NCBI GenBank assembly: GCA_963978895.1
Contig: OZ022246.1
Coordinates: forward strand, 14,305,909 to 14,369,908
Origin: Erpobdella octoculata
Taxonomy: Eukaryota; Annelida; Clitellata; Hirudinida; Erpobdellidae
Direction: 5' to 3'
DNA: 64,000 nucleotides
Position numbers and translations under genes: made by a program. Below, one piece after another: positions 22,976-34,315 of the stretch. Positions within the stretch are counted from its first letter, which is position 1. Every line of letters starts with the position of its first letter. The notes below the pieces were generated by a model that saw only the letters and a program-made list of their open reading frames with translations, had not been told where the DNA came from and ran no database searches.

Positions 22976-24023
22976 TTAAATAGCGAAATGCTTTTCAATG
23001 AGGAAATTGTTATCGGAATACTTGAATACAACCGCGGAGCAAAACACTTTATGAGATACTTCATTCATCTTTATCTCTCTCCCGTCGAAAGCCACTTTCG
23101 GCAACTGTACTTCGGGAAAATCAGTTCTTTCCGGCAGCTCTGAATCGCCAAGAGGATCTTTGAACGCCAAACGGAAGTGTTCATCTAATTCTTGTTTTGT
23201 CGCTCGAAGAGTGCCAGATTTTGGTGGATCCAGCAAACTTTTTCCGAAGCAAAATGGATTTTCCATGAATTTGCATCTGGTTTTCTTTTGCTCACTTTTT
23301 TTTCCGAAGTCTTTCTGCAGCCCTGAGAGCCCGGAGCCGATTTTTTACATGCCGCCACAGTTCAGACAGACCAACTTTTTCGACCCCCTCTGCGATTCTC
23401 CATTGTCGCCTGAGTTTCTTTCGCTCCTTCTTTAATTTTTCAATTTCTCTCTGCCGTCTGGTTACCGCTACATGCGTGTGAACCGGGTTTTTCTGGACCA
23501 CACCAAATGAATCAAAATATTTTTTGTAGATAATTTCTGAGAAGGTTTTCATATCGAGCTGTGGATTCTCTTTCAACTGGGCTTTGAGTAATCTCATCAA
23601 CTCCAAGTCTAATGTTGACCAAGCTGAAGTGTCAATTGCTTTCGGAAATTTAATTCTTGTCCTGGGTTTTGAATTTACATCTGCTTCTGAATCGGAGACT
23701 TAGTCGGGGCTGTGGTTAGCTTCCGGCCCGGCGTAGTCAGACGTGTTACCTGCCTCTTTGGTTGATGCAGAGCGTTGATTGATAGATGTCTGAGAGACCA
23801 TTTTAGTTTTATGAACATTCATTCCGCAAATTGATTTAAATCTTCTTCCACAAACACATTCAGTTCCTCCGTCGAAAACAATCTGTGGAGTATGAATGGT
23901 TTCTGGAACTTCTTGAGCCGACGAAACTGAGCCCGCACCGAGAGATAACGGGCCGCGAACAGGAGCGGAAAGACATCTCATTTTTCTGTGGACCTTCATT
24001 TTCTCGGACTGTCTTAAATCCAT
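22976..24023 (-). pseudogene. LINE fragment: zinc finger and pre-RT region
   Basis: Minus-strand frames carry a C2H2-type finger (CVCGRRFKSICGMNVHKTKM), then a basic stretch with RRQREIEKLKKERKKLRRQW, then NPFCFGKSLLDPPKSG. This order is that of the region before reverse transcriptase in the site-specific, zinc-finger LINE group (R2/NeSL-like elements and relatives). A TAA at 23700-23702 interrupts the frame, and a shift occurs in an A-run near 23292. Reverse transcriptase itself is absent. It is a truncated, decayed copy. Confidence 0.6.
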
Positions 24024-24186
24024 TTCCAGAGTTATATGGTAAAAACTATTGCGATTAAATCGGTCGCGGACTTTATTTACAATATGCTACTCAAAATCCG
24101 TTGCTAACTCTTCACGCATTTTAGCTCTTCAGGCAAAGTTAGCTACCGTTGCTAACTTCAGCGACGTAACGCTAGCAACTTACGAG

Positions 24187-25032
24187 GGAGAAGTTGGCTG
24201 CGCAGCTGGATCCCCGTACTATGGTGCAAAAAAATTTCGTGCATTGGTGAAAAACGTTAACAACGGAAGACTTTCAAAATTAGAGCTTTACTTGCGAGCT
24301 CTGCGTAAATTTCTTTTAGACTTTTTTGGATTATTTAGACACAAATAAAGACTTTAATTTTTAAAACTGAGTATACATTTTTACTGCCCCAGTAGATCCG
24401 GTGAGTCGTTAACGAGCAGTTCATTTGCATAATAGCTGCAGGAAGCCCAGCGCGATTAAGTAACCATATGCTGTGTCGTGCGCGTTAAAAGTTAGATTTT
24501 TAAAATTTGTATAACTTTTAACTTAAACATAATAAATCTATATTTTTTAAAACATAGGATTGGAATTAACAAGTTCTATTCAGACTTTTTTCAATTTTAA
24601 AAAATGGACCAGATTTGCCAAAAATAGAACCTAAGGTTATCTCCATACATTTAGATACGGAAAACATACTCTGATCAATATTTTGCTTCATAACTTTTGT
24701 ATTTGTTGGACTATTTTCAAAAAATTAATTTCTATGTTTAGCTAATATGTTTGTCTTTTTAATGCATTAAGTTACAAACCCAATGCAGTCGAAAATCTTA
24801 ATCTACGTGGCCCCAAACGCAAATGAAAAATCCTCCATACATTTACATAGGGACGGCGACGGTTTTTCGCCTATAACCTTTTTATTTTTTGCAATATTAA
24901 ATTTATTTTTACACCATTATATTTTTTTCTTAAATACCTTTTTAACGATCTATAGCACAACCCCAATGCACAAAATTGTTTTTGCACCATAGTTCGGGGA
25001 TCCAGCTGCGCAGCCAACTTCTGCCTCATTAG
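24187..25032. repeat. Inverted repeat, ~60-bp arms
   Basis: agttggctgcgcagctggat...ccatagt at about 24190-24245 is repeated in inverse orientation at about 24972-25022 with few differences. The ~730-bp spacer is AT-rich with no coding similarity. It could be a foldback DNA element; no clear target duplication was found. Confidence 0.6.
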
Positions 25033-25159
25033 CAACTTTCCTTCTATTGCAAACAACCGAAACTTTCGCCGGCAGCCATAATGCGACTTCGTCCCTGAAC
25101 TTGTAAACAAAGGAGGAGCTAACACTGTCGTACGGAAGCCAAAAGTGGCAGTTTAAATT

Positions 25160-25355
25160 TATGTATGTATGTATGTATGTATGTATGTATGTATGTATGT
25201 ATGTATGTATGTATGTATGTATGTATGTATGTATGTATGTATGTATGTATGTATGTATGTATGTATGTATGTATGTATGTATGTATGTATGTATGTATGT
25301 ATGTATGTATGTATGTATGTATGTATGTATGTATGTATGTATGTATGTATGTATG

Positions 25356-25386
<31 letters not shown>

Positions 25387-25493
25387 CTCCGCCTTACTTT
25401 TGCAAGCCAGTCCCAAGCCTGTATGTATGTATGTATGTATGTATGTATGTATGTATGTATGTATGTATGTATGTATGTATGTATGTATGTATG

Positions 25494-25524
<31 letters not shown>

Positions 25525-25570
25525 CTCCGCCTTACTTTTGCAAGCCAGTTCCAAGCCTGTATGTATGTTA
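25160..25570. repeat. (ATGT)n microsatellite with two inserted 40-bp spacers
   Basis: About 360 bases of ATGT repeat are interrupted twice (25386-25420 and 25523-25558) by nearly identical 'aactccgccttacttttgca...agcctg' spacers. All long open frames here are repeat artefacts. Confidence 0.97.
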
Positions 25571-25584
25571 ACAATTTCGCATAA

Positions 25585-25931
25585 GGGGATGTCTATAAAT
25601 TACGTAAGGGAAATGGGGGAGGGGGGAGTGAGAAAAAATCTTACAGTTTCTTATGGGGGGATGGGGGATCTAACGTTTTCTTACGTAAGTCTATATTTCG
25701 AATTTTTTCTTTCTTTTTTTAATAAATCAAATTATTCAAGAGATTTTCGAGAAGTAATTAAGAGAGCGCTGATGAACTAATCATCCTTATTTTGCATTTT
25801 TCTGTTGAAGGGGGTTATTGATAAACCTTACGTAAATTCAGGGGGTCGACGAATTTTTAAAAAATCTTCCAACGGGGGAGAGGGAGCGAAGAAAAGCGAA
25901 AAATTACCTTACGTAATTTATGGACGTGTCC
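25585..25931. mobile_element. PIF/Harbinger-like MITE
   Basis: Inverted ends GGGGATGTCTATAAATTACG and GGACACGTCCATAAATTACG bound 347 bp, flanked by TAA on both sides (25582-25584 and 25932-25934). A 3-bp TWA duplication with G-rich termini fits PIF/Harbinger. The interior is G-rich with no ORF. Confidence 0.65.
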
Positions 25932-26380
25932 TAATGCGGCGACCGCGCTGGTCAAATTCAGCAGTTGATAAAATTAGTGCGCGCGGGCGTATAATAAAAG
26001 TTATTACGCAATTATAAAATGCGTAAAATAATAAATAGAGATTTTAAAAATCCGTCATTTTTGAAGACTATCTCTAGTATATAGTATAAATTTGTGCTAT
26101 GTATGTCCTATTTGGAACGTACGTTACCTGCAGAGGCGAATTTAAGAATTTGGAGCACATAGGCTAAAGTTTTGATTGGGCCCTCAACGCCTCTCCCCCG
26201 GGTCCTTCGTTACTGATTGTTTACCCGGACCCCGGTTCATACATCGCGGCACAGATTAGGAGACCAAAGTTGATAAAATAAATTATTTGAACTATTATAG
26301 ATGGTAGCCTATAATTATAATTATGCTTTTTAATTAAATACTCAAGAGTTTCATCTATATATATATATATATATATATAT

Positions 26381-26832
26381 AAATGACTTTCTGTCTGATT
26401 GTTTGTTTGTTCATTTGTCCTTTATGCATTGCTACACCATTCATCCAATCGTAATGAAAATGTTACACAAACTTGAGAGTCAATTGAGAAAGGTTTCTTC
26501 AAAAAAATAAGATTGGTTACAAAATGAGCGGGAGAGCGAACGAAAACAGGAACTGGAGAATGAGCGGGAATGGAAACGGAAAAACAAGCGGGAACGGAAA
26601 AGCGACCGGGAGCAAAAAAGCGAGCGGGAAAGGGAAAGCGACCAGGTACTGGAGAGCAAGCGGGAGCGGGAAAGCGACCGGGAACGGAAAAACGAACGGG
26701 AACGGGAACGGGAGAGCAAGCGAGACTGAAAAAGCGACCGTGAGCGGGAAAGCAAGCGGAACAAGAAACGGGAGCGAGAAAAAAAACGATGAGAAAACCT
26801 CTAAAAACCACAGGCAACGCCGGGTACCCCGT
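26381..26832 (+). mobile_element. Helentron-like family B, copy inside the hAT
   Basis: Starts after a (TA)n run with a segment shared with other copies (gcattgctacaccattcat), continues through a run of gagcgggaacgg-type units (26525-26790) and ends with 'aggcaacgccgggtacccc'. The expected terminal GCTAGT is lost. Confidence 0.6.
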
Positions 26833-26927
26833 TAATGATAAATATGTGGTCAAGCAACTACAAACATTATTATTGACTAAACATATAAATATGATTGATT
26901 TCAGGTTTATATAAAGTTGTATCAAAA

Positions 26928-27158
26928 TCATAAATTCTTCTTCGTTGCTTTGATAGCAGAAAATTCATCGAGAATGTCATCGTAATCTATGTTCTTTACT
27001 ATTTCACATTCTATGGTCAAAACTGCAAGTGCATTGAGTCTTTCTTTACCCATTGTTGACCTAAGATAATTCTTGACTATCTTTAGGGTAGAAAATGACC
27101 GTTCACCCAAACATGTTGGATGCAGGTGTGCAAAGAAATATTCAAATAACAATATCAA
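26928..27158 (-). pseudogene. hAT transposase C-terminal domain fragment
   Basis: Contains HPTCLGERSFSTLKIVKNYL and ERLNALAVLTIECEI, the conserved C-terminal dimerisation domain of ZMYM1-like hAT transposases. Similar in layout to the C-terminus at 50322-50515. It belongs to the hAT at 26131-28216. Confidence 0.8.
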
Positions 27159-27501
27159 TGTTTGGAGATATGTCCTGAAGAAAAATTGATTTTATGATTT
27201 TGGACAGTTCAAACACAGGAAAGCTTTATTATTTCATTGGTTTTCCAATTCTGTTTCAATAAGTTAAAGATGTCTCTGGAAAATCAGTTCATTCTTTTAT
27301 GAATGAGTTTTTAAAATCATCTGTGTTTATTTCTATTAGGTTTGATGCATATCTTGAAATTCCAGAAACTTTCAACTGTGCAAGAATTGTCAGAAAAGGA
27401 AATTTGTCATTTAGGATCACGTACGATTCACACCTTTTATTTAACTCCATTTTCAATCTGTCAATGATTATCTTGAAAATAAAGCTATGGAGGCCAGGGC
27501 C

Positions 27502-28053
27502 ATATATATAGAATAGATATATCGGCCCGCCTGTTGTTTAGGAAGGCTTTTAGTGAGGCAGCCAAGTAGACCGGAGATCCAAAAACGAAGAACTGAGAGT
27601 TACAACCGTATAGTAACTTAATCAAGTATTTGTTTAAGAGAAAAAAAATTTTTTATGTACAAAATAAATTTTTAACTTTATAAAAATTAACAATTTTTTT
27701 TTTTATAAAAATTTCAGTTGACATTGAATTTTATTTGCGTAGTCTCTAGTTCGATGGTCTATTTATGTCTATTTAACGTCGCCTGTGTTATCGGTATATT
27801 AGAATTGTATATTTTTTATGTCGGATATCGCGTTAAATTAAAATAAAGCTCATATCAACTACTTTTGGCTATAAGAAATTGACGTTTCTGTTTCTTACAA
27901 ACCGGAGTTTAGTCTCCGCTGTCGTACCAAAAATAGATTAATACAAATAATGAATATTCATAGATCCAAAAGACTCTAAATCGTTTTTTCGGAGTCCATC
28001 TTGGCATCTCACTCAAAACCTGCTCATCTCCGATATATCTATTCTATATATAT
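27502..28053. mobile_element. MITE-A, intact 552-bp copy
   Basis: Perfect inverted ends ATATATATAGAATAGATATA (27502 on) and their complement (to 28053). Flanks are GGCCAGGGCC at 27492-27501 and 28054-28063, a 10-bp direct repeat. The same family with a 10-bp repeat is seen at 29215/48115. No ORF. The 10-bp duplication fits Mutator-like or a related superfamily. Confidence 0.85.
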
Positions 28054-29573
28054 GGCCAGGGCCCAGGGGATGCCAGAGGAAAAAAAGTAATAAAAACTAA
28101 AGCTTTAGATAACGTTGCTTTTTCCTTTCTTATTTTTTCGTTTTTTTTGTGGCGCCCTTGGCCTCGTGGCACCCGTAGGCTGCAGCCTATGTAGCCTATG
28201 CCTAAATCCGCCCCTGGTTACCTGCCTAATTAAAACAACACGAATATTTGCCTAACTCAGTGGTGTGCATCAGAGATGTGCGAATCCTCTAATTACCCGT
28301 CCGCGACCGCAAGCTAGGATCCGCGTCCGCAAATTCCGCCGTCTAAGAATCCGCGTCCGCAATAGCATCCGCTAAAATAAAATACAGTTTCAATAAAAAA
28401 ATTAAATTGTTCAAAGTTTGTATGTTTTAAATAATTAAAATTTATAAAAAAAAAAAAAGCATTTATTTCTGTCTTGCGGATTAGTCTAATAAGTAATGTG
28501 TCTTTTGCGCGTATGAATACATTATTCACTTTGCTTGAAAGTTGTAAGGCAACTAAAGCCCTGTTCACACCGTCAAACGTGAGTTGACACGACCCGAATA
28601 AATCTGACACGTCCGGCACAATCGGAGTTTGTAGATGTGATATAGCCGTTAATGTCTAAATGTAAAATACACGCGACCTCAACGTGCTTGTCGCGTCGGG
28701 CTTGTGCTTGACTATATCACACCACACCGACCGATTTGATCCACTAGCGGATCTAGGGGGGCCAGTTCCCCCTCACATTTTGTCAATAGACTTTGTCCCC
28801 CCCTCGTTGGAACCAAAGTGAAAAATTAAAAAGCCTATGAAAAAGCAAGCCAGGACACACTTTCAAAATAAAATTTTTCATGCGTATGGAAGTTATAAAA
28901 AGTTAATAGTCACGCATTTTTTTTGGGTCTAGATCCAAAGCCTCCTATAAAATAGGTGCGAAATATAAAAAAATAAACCAAAAGATAGGTATTTAAATAA
29001 TGTTAAGCTAGCACGTTATTTCAGCAAAAACTTGGAAGTCAACAGGTTCAATTTTTTATCACAATGCTAAACTTTTTCTGGCACAAAAAGATAATGACTG
29101 GGAAGGATATTGGGAGCAACTCTTCACAAAAATTTCCTAAAAACTTCTAAGTTTCTTATAGAAAAAGTTGATGATGACAGGGAGGGTAGTCGGAGGTCGG
29201 AGATGGGTCGTAACATATATATAGAATAAGTATATCGGCCCGCCTGTTGTTTAGAAGGCTTTTAGCTAGGCAGCCTAGTAGACCGGAGATCCAAAACGAA
29301 GAACTGAGAGTTACAACCGTATATTAACTTATTCAAATATTTTTTAATAGAAAAAAAAGAATTTTTTATGTAAAAAATAAATTAACTTTATAAAAATTAA
29401 CAAATTTTTTTAATAAAAATTTCAGTTGACATTGAATTTTATTTGCGTAGTCTCTAGTTCGATGGTCTATTTAACGTCACCTGTGTTCAGAGGCGTGGAT
29501 TCAGCAAAATGTTGAGGGGGCGAAGATTTTTTAACTTAAACCCAGAGAATCTTCAAACAAAAATGACCATCCC

Positions 29574-31768
29574 TGTAACGACTATCGCCTTTGTTATAGC
29601 CATAGATATCTATGGTTATAACCGAAACTGTTGGAGATCTTTCCGAACAAAACTTCAACACTTTCTAGTTGACAATTGGTTATTTTAATTATCGAAAATG
29701 TCAAAAACACGAGAAAATATCAAATTAAACACGACAGAGCTAAACAGGTCCGAGCTCCACGTAAAACAAGCGCAATTCTGACAATTCAATTTTTTTTATT
29801 ATAGTTTAACGTCCTTATACATGGTATTTTTAGACGGGAAAAATATTACATAATAAACTTAGATAATAAATAAATAAAATTAAAACAAATAAAAATAGAG
29901 ATATTGTCCTTTTAAGAAAGGGAAAAGAAAAATGTCAGAAAATATATCTAGAAAATTCTTCATCTTCTTCTTTTTTCTTCTTTTCCTTTGTCGTGTCATT
30001 TTCGCCATCTTCAGCCTGAAACCTTAATTCCGGGATCAGGGGAGATGACTTCTTTCGGAACCCTTCAGGTCGGTTGATGAAAGCTGGACTGTTTCGTAGA
30101 GGGAGTCAGGTCATCTTTATCGGTCTTCATTGGGGTGCTCCAAGGGGAATGCATCAATCACACCCCTCCCAATGATTTCCTTTGGATTTCCATTTTTCCA
30201 ATCTTTGAAGAGTCCAGATCCTCATCGTGGCTTCATCCGGATCAGTTTTTTCCTGTGTTGGAAGGTTCTATTCAAAGTAGCTTGTTGAACTGCTTTGTAG
30301 CGGGGGTCAGGTCGTCTTTATCGGTCGTCATCGGTCCATTATAGGGCTGGCATAAATCACGTCCCTCCGATTTCCAGTCGTCCACGCTTTGAAGAGCTCG
30401 TGTGTGTTGGAACCTGTTGCAAAGTGACGTTGAGTTCCTTCGATCATGATTGTCGTGTCATCCTCGGTCGTCATCGGTCCATTATAGGGCTGGCATAAAT
30501 CACGTCCCTCCGATGATTTCCTTCCGATTTCCAGTCGTCCACGCTTTGAAGAGCTCGTGTGTGTTGGAACCTGTTGCAAAGTGACGTTGAGTTCCTTCGA
30601 TCATGATTGTCGTGTCATCCTCGGTTGTCATTGGAGAAGGAAAAGAGGCAGAAACCTAATCCGCTGACTCTTTGGAATTCATTTCTCCCATGATTGATTG
30701 AGCCCAGCGTTGTCGTTGAATGTTCGGTTGCATCGCGGTGGGAACCAGGTTGTCTTCAGTCGTCCTTGGAGAGGGGTTGGGCACCCACACAACCCCAATC
30801 CGCAGATTACCTTCGACTTCCAGTCTTCCTCACTTGATGAATCTTGAGTCGTCATAGGAGGAGGGGCTGGGCATGAATCAAGCTTCACTCCGCTGGCTAC
30901 TTTCAGATTTTGGATCTTCTACGCTTTGAAGAATCTTCCCTGCGTTGAAAAGCCCATGTTTATCTGACGTGATGATGGACTGCTTCTCTCCGGGCGACTG
31001 TACTTCTGTGTCCGTCATTGGAAAGGGCATGGGTAGCGAAGCCAAGCTTCAGACCGTTGGTTGACTTCAGATTCCAGAATTCGCGCTTGAAGGGTCCATG
31101 ACATCTTCGTGAACTACTGTTCTCCGTTGCACTGTGTCGCTTAGCTGCATCGCCGCGAGCGTCGGGTAACGATAGTCGTCATTGGAAAGGAGTGATAATC
31201 TTCCCCAGGCATCTTCAGTCTCCAAGAATTACCTTGATTTTCGCGTAGAAGACCCTGGGTTGAAAAGCAAGCTCCAATCTGCTGAGTACCTTCAGATTAC
31301 CATTCAGCAGCGCGACGAAACAGCACGACAACTTTTTCGAACACAAACCGTATTATAAAACACACAGATAAACATCTACTAAAAACACTGGGAGCGACGA
31401 TAATACGTCGACCAATGCGCCCTACTGCAATTGCAAAGGAACGCACAGCTTACGCACTATCGTCGCTCCCGCTCGGCGAACTCGATGACGATTCATGTTG
31501 TTGTTGTTGTTGTTGTTTATTTAAGTCCTTGTCACTTTTTCAGCGTTTAGGACCACATGATGACGATTCAAATTTCAAGCCCCCTTATAAAGGAGTTTGA
31601 AAGCCAGCGCGCAAATATTCAAATCTGATTGGCTGTCACAATCGAACGATGTATTATTACGCGCATATTCAAATTTATAGGCTATCGCATCACTTACTAA
31701 TCACCTACACCGAGCACTACAATATACAATGGATAGGCATGCACGCTGTGTCCAACACGGGCGTGACA
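29574..31768 (-). repeat. 3' LTR of the Gypsy element, split by an insertion
   Basis: Two blocks, 29574-29837 and 31560-31640, match the truncated 5' LTR at 42302-42615 in the same order. On the minus strand the LTR begins TGTCACGCCC at 31768 and ends CGTTACA at 29574. A purine-rich tract (ctttgagggaggaggta, minus strand, 31769-31785) sits just upstream, as expected of a plus-strand primer. Foreign DNA (29838-31559) lies between the blocks. Confidence 0.75.
29838..31559. mobile_element. Unclassified insertion with degenerate ~150-bp repeats
   Basis: This segment separates two LTR blocks that are contiguous in the other LTR copy, so it is an insertion. It contains two near-identical ~158-bp units (about 30322-30480 and 30470-30630, landmark ggctggcataaatcacgtcc) and more diverged copies up to ~31270 with the 'acgctttgaaga' motif. 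A (GTT)n run lies near 31497. No known protein was recognised and no clean target duplication was found. Confidence 0.5.
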
Positions 31769-31872
31769 TACCTCCTCCCTCAAAGTCGGTAACGATTTTT
31801 TTCGTTAGCGGTATCAGATTCTTCAGCTTTAATCTTCAACCTGGGTTGTATGTGGCGCCGAAGCACAGTGGT

Positions 31873-33578
31873 TGTTGTGTCTTTCAGAAAACTTTATTCT
31901 TTCAAAACACAATATAAACAACAAGAAACATGTAATGTAAATACCGCGCAACTCGCAAAACACTAAACAGAACTTTCTCGCAACAACTCGGTAGCTAGCT
32001 TGGAAGGCGCACCTGACTACACCTGGAGTGTCTCGTCACAACACCTTCCCACAAGCTTTTGAGTCTTTTCAAAAGCAAAAACTAAATGTAAAAATGTCTT
32101 CTAACGAAAAAAACATCGTGTGAAAATCTTAAATTCTTCAATCGCAGGCGCTCCGAACGTCGTGGTCCAGTTTCAACTGAAGTATTCGCTTGCGTTGCTG
32201 ATCTTGTCAGATCCGTCGGTAGAATTTTTCCTGGTACGGTTGTCGCACTGGATGGAGAACTCATTGGCAAACTGGTCGCTTGATTTCCTGTTGACACGGT
32301 TGCCGGACTTTTCGTCGTGATTGGACTCTTCGTTGACGTGGTCGCTGGACTCTTCGTTGACGTGGTCGCTGGACTCCTCGTTGACGTGGTCACTGGACTC
32401 TTCGTTGACGTGATCGCTGGACTCCTCGTTGACGTGGTGTCAAATGCGTTGTCTCCAAGACTCGATGATGTGGAGTAACGTGTAACATAACGTGGGCGGA
32501 GTTGTTCCACATGGCGTTTCCAAATCGACCCATTTGAGCACAATCGTACTTGGATGTTTCGTGCTCCCATTATTTTGTTGACGATTGCAGGAATCCATCT
32601 TGGTTGTTTACCCTGTCTAGGACCACAGTGTAGAGCGTAACAAAAATCTCCAATTTTGTACTTGTGTTGTATTTGGAAAGATTCTTTGTTTGTTCTTTGA
32701 CTTCGTTTATCCTGCCTCTCTCGAACAAGGCAAGGAGGACATGACAAAAGAGAATCTAATTTGCTTCTGATTTGTCGTCCATTCAAGAGTTCACTTGGGG
32801 AAAATCCAGATTCCAAGGGCGTTCTCCGATATTGCAAAAGAAAATCTTGCAAAGCTCTTCGGAGATGATGTGCAGACTTCGTGAGTGATTTTTTAAAAGT
32901 TTGTTCCAATCGCTCAGCTGCCCCGTTGGTTGCAGGATGATAAGGAGCTCCAGAAAGATGAATGATGCCTCTTTCTTTGCACCAATTCTGAAATCTTTCA
33001 GAAGTAAAGGTTGGAGCATTATCAGTCACCAAAGTGTGGGGAAAACCAAAATGTGCGAAATCTTCATCCAAAAACTGAGTTGTTGTTTTTGCTGTTATGG
33101 AACTTGTCGGATGTATACACGGGTATTTCGAATAGGCATCTACTATAACCAGGCAATTGGTTCAAAAAACATTTATGGCGTGATCCAGATGCACTCTGTC
33201 CCAAGGTTTTTCAGGAATCATCCACGGGTGATTCATCATCTTTGGTGGCTTGTTTTGCTGTTCAGCACAAGAACTACATGAGCGACTTAAATTTTCAATA
33301 TCGTAATCAATTCGAGGCCAATAAACTATAGTTCTTGCTAAACGCTTCATTCTTTGCATTCCGAAGTGTCCTGTATGTAACAATTCTAAAATCTTGCCGC
33401 GTAATTTCTTTGGTATTACGATTCTTTCTCCAAAGAGTAGACAACCACTTTCTGTTGAAAGAGAATCAGAAAGTTTCTCATACAGTTTTAATTCCGGTTG
33501 CATGATTCTTTCTCGCAACAACTCGGTAGCTAGCTTGGAAGGCGCACCTGACTACACCTGGAGTGTCTCGTCACAACA
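31873..33578 (-). mobile_element. Deleted Gypsy element (K02A2.6-type pol) with 5-bp target duplication
   Basis: Bounded by TGTTGTG...CACAACA ends and flanked by GTGGT at 31868-31872 and 33579-33583. The left, complete LTR is 31873-32043 (171 bp), the right LTR remnant 33508-33578 (71 bp). A purine tract (complement of ccttcccacaagcttttg) at 32044-32061 precedes the 3' LTR. The interior from the 5' LTR to the integrase has been lost at a short shared ctttctcgc sequence. Confidence 0.9.
32082..33521 (-). pseudogene. Gypsy integrase
   Basis: The first frame (33521-33162) has the H2C2 zinc-binding domain (LHTGHFGMQRM ... CSSCAEQQNK). The second (33071-32082) continues into the catalytic core with DNAPTFTS and HPATNGAAER, carrying the second Asp and the Glu of the D,D,E triad. 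The region between them, with the first Asp, is disrupted. A C-terminal tail of repeated TSTKSPATT-like units follows. Reverse transcriptase and gag are deleted, so the copy cannot be autonomous. Confidence 0.85.
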
Positions 33579-33895
33579 GTGGTGAAAGCAGTTATGCTAT
33601 CATCCTGCCGTCGTGGGTTCAAATCTCAATCACGGCGAGGCGTAATTCCGTTGAGCAAGGAATTCACTCCCACTGCTCAGGCCAACTCAGCCTTTCATCC
33701 TTCATTGGTCGATGAATGAGTACCAGTTTCACGATTGGGATGTAATAGGGTTCGGCACATTCCGATTTCGGAGACACGTGCGGGTGGCAGGTAACACTGT
33801 GTGATCTCATATGCACTAGCAGTTCCCGGCGCTGCTGGGGTATTAATTGATATACGAAGTAGCGCCATAATGTTATACATTTACATTTACATTCT

Positions 33896-34315
33896 TAGAT
33901 TCTGTTGGCTGAGTGTGTTTCCACCTGGCGACCGGTTCTCCTGAGCTCGTCTACTTCTTTCGTCCTGGGAACCTGAAAAACCTGCCTATCTAAAACAGGC
34001 ACGAAAGCGATGAGCCACTCGCGAAAGAGCGATGAGGTCGAAGAACCTCCCGAGCAAGAACAAATGAGACGTCCTGCAGCTCTTCATTCAGCGACGCGAT
34101 CTTCTTCCTGAAAACCTGTAATAAACTCATGACCGATCCACTTTATCATTGACCAGGATCGCCCAAAAGAAAGAAATTATTGAAAGAACATTATCACACA
34201 TAAAGGTAATCATGCAAACCTAACTATAAATTTCCAACAACTCAAGAAGTATTTAACCAAAGATTATGCAACCATGGGACAAACAAATCTAATTACAGCC
34301 ACAGCTACTCCAAAC
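33896..34315. other. No gene recognised
   Basis: Lies between the SINE tail and the Gypsy reverse-transcriptase fragment. It may be residual 3' sequence of the large Gypsy element. It contains 'gaggtcgaagaacctcccgag' but no clear domain. Confidence 0.35.

Larger units (their letters stand above)
26131..28216 (-). mobile_element. hAT transposon, defective, with exact 8-bp target duplication
   Basis: Terminal repeats CAGAGGCGAATTTA and CAGGGGCGGATTTA, flanked by GTTACCTG at 26123-26130 and 28217-28224. Minus-strand frames at about 26928-27480 hold the hAT C-terminal dimerisation segment (GERSFSTLKIVKNYLRSTM). The upstream transposase is broken by stops. Two later insertions lie inside it: Helentron-like family B (26381-26832) and MITE-A (27502-28053). 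Confidence 0.88.
31854..33895 (+). repeat. tRNA-derived SINE split by a Gypsy element
   Basis: The head 31854-31872 (ggcgccgaagcacagtggt) and the body from 33579 are contiguous once the Gypsy element is removed. They give an A-box-like segment (agcacagtggtgaaagc) and a B box (gggttcaaatctc near 33617). The tail ends in acatttacatttacatt at ~33893. This is the layout of a tRNA-headed SINE. Confidence 0.7.

Noticed and set aside
25160..25570. Regular repeat with spacers as a CRISPR-like array
   Set aside because: Microsatellite with two identical spacers in an animal genome; no repeat-spacer structure.
25119..25780. Long open frames through the ATGT array on both strands
   Set aside because: Tetranucleotide repeats read as endless MYVC or HTYI; every frame stays open by periodicity.
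26524..26835. Basic low-complexity ORF and its minus-strand Ser/Arg-rich partner (also 20712-20942)
   Set aside because: Both come from GAGCGGGAA-type tandem repeats in Helentron-like family B.
32082..33071. 329-codon ORF as a domesticated integrase gene
   Set aside because: It lies between LTRs with a 5-bp target duplication and is part of a deleted Gypsy element; no sign of host capture.
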